12,585 nucleotides of DNA, taken from the NCBI GenBank assembly GCA_964469735.1, contig CAYXYS010000013.1, forward strand, positions 1 through 12,585. Direction: 5' to 3'. The stretch comes from JACOYH01 sp964469735. GTDB lineage: Bacteria > Patescibacteriota > Minisyncoccia > Minisyncoccales > MHMH01. Positions 12,424-12,585 of the stretch are shown one piece after another (positions within the stretch are counted from its first letter, which is position 1; the number at the start of each line of letters is the position of its first letter). A program made the position numbers and the translations under genes. The notes beneath the pieces are model-generated. The model was not told the DNA's origin, made no database searches, and saw only the letters and a program-made list of their open reading frames with translations.

Positions 12424-12436
12424 GATAGATTATAAT
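12408..12436 (+). promoter_or_regulatory. perfect-consensus promoter of the right-edge RNA
   Basis: TTGACA (12408-12413) is followed after exactly 17 bases by TATAAT (12431-12436). Both hexamers are perfect. The -35 lies within the first codons of ruvB. The predicted start is near 12443, reading rightward out of the window. Confidence 0.8.
12429..12434 (-). promoter_or_regulatory. -10 element of ruvB, overlapping the divergent promoter
   Basis: The palindrome ATTATAAT (12429-12436) provides a minus-strand TATAAT at 12434-12429, 5 bases before the ruvB ATG. The -35 region is weak (TTTAAA or ATTTAA). Start at or next to the ATG is expected. Confidence 0.5.
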
Positions 12437-12442
12437 AAGATA

Positions 12443-12585
12443 TTCGCCGTTTTAAATGGTAAGAATAAAAACAGTTCTGAAGCTGGGGGTAGGAATATCT
12501 TTTAGTTCGGACAGTCCGGTTTCGACTAGGCTGTTCCTCGAAGATATTCTAAACTTTAAGTTCCCAAGCTAGAGTCAGCCCCCAG
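12443..12585 (+). ncRNA. structured RNA of unknown class, cut by the window edge
   Basis: A perfect promoter feeds a region with no ORF. CTGGGGG (12483-12489) pairs with CCCCCAG (12579-12585), and GAATATCTT (12493-12501) pairs perfectly with AAGATATTC (12541-12549), extended by G-U pairs at both ends. The apical part offers CGGA/TCCG (12508-12518) or the alternative GGACAG with CTGTTCC (12509-12537). It contains GGTTTCGAC (12518-12526), a string found near the 5' end of tmRNA. However, the surrounding helices and the distance to any acceptor stem do not fit tmRNA well. The 3' end is outside the window, so the class stays open. Confidence 0.5.

Noticed and set aside
12518..12526. GGTTTCGAC as the 5' signature of a tmRNA
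   Set aside because: The flanking sequence pairs into other helices, the acceptor-stem distance does not fit well, and the T arm and CCA end are not in the window. Kept only as one option for the right-edge RNA.

Overview
The window looks like the replication-origin neighbourhood of a small-genome bacterium, most likely a Patescibacteria/CPR lineage such as a parcubacterium. The lineage is inferred from the compact gene order, a Jag protein reduced to KH plus R3H, a YidC without the large N-terminal periplasmic domain, scarce Shine-Dalgarno sites and a VirB4-type ATPase close to dnaA. No rRNA gene is present to confirm it.

Layout. Positions 1-823 (+) hold the 3' end of a VirB4-like ATPase and a small membrane protein. 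They end at a terminator shared with the facing leftward operon rpmH-rnpA-yidD-yidC-jag (2867 down to 873). The rpmH gene encodes only 44 residues. The rpmH/dnaA spacer, dnaA (3054-4415), a 209-base AT-rich spacer with DnaA-box-like sites, and dnaN (4625-5758) form the probable oriC region. dnaN meets a class A penicillin-binding protein gene (7910 down to 5745) tail to tail with a 14-base overlap. The PBP gene is divergent from tyrS (8108-9298, +), and a long inverted repeat lies in the spacer between them. The right part is a leftward, translationally coupled operon: ruvB, a secreted helix-hairpin-helix protein, yebC and ruvC (12423 down to 9691). ruvA is not in it.

The least explained parts are two non-coding stretches driven by perfect-consensus promoters. 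The first is a leftward transcript from about 9660 to 9302. Its TTGACA overlaps the ruvC stop codon, it ends at a 15-bp terminator, and its first ~165 bases can be folded almost completely into four abutting helices plus a 9-bp pseudoknot. It carries a possible 44-codon acidic Thr-Pro-Glu repeat ORF at its 3' end. The second runs rightward from about 12443 to beyond the window edge. Its promoter lies inside the start of ruvB and it can fold into a large stem-loop. I could not match either to a known RNA family by eye.

Together the genes cover replication initiation and clamp loading, RNase P and ribosome parts, membrane insertion, wall synthesis, tyrosine charging and Holliday-junction processing. 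Several promoters sit so close to their start codons (ruvB, rpmH, dnaA) that leaderless or near-leaderless mRNAs are likely.
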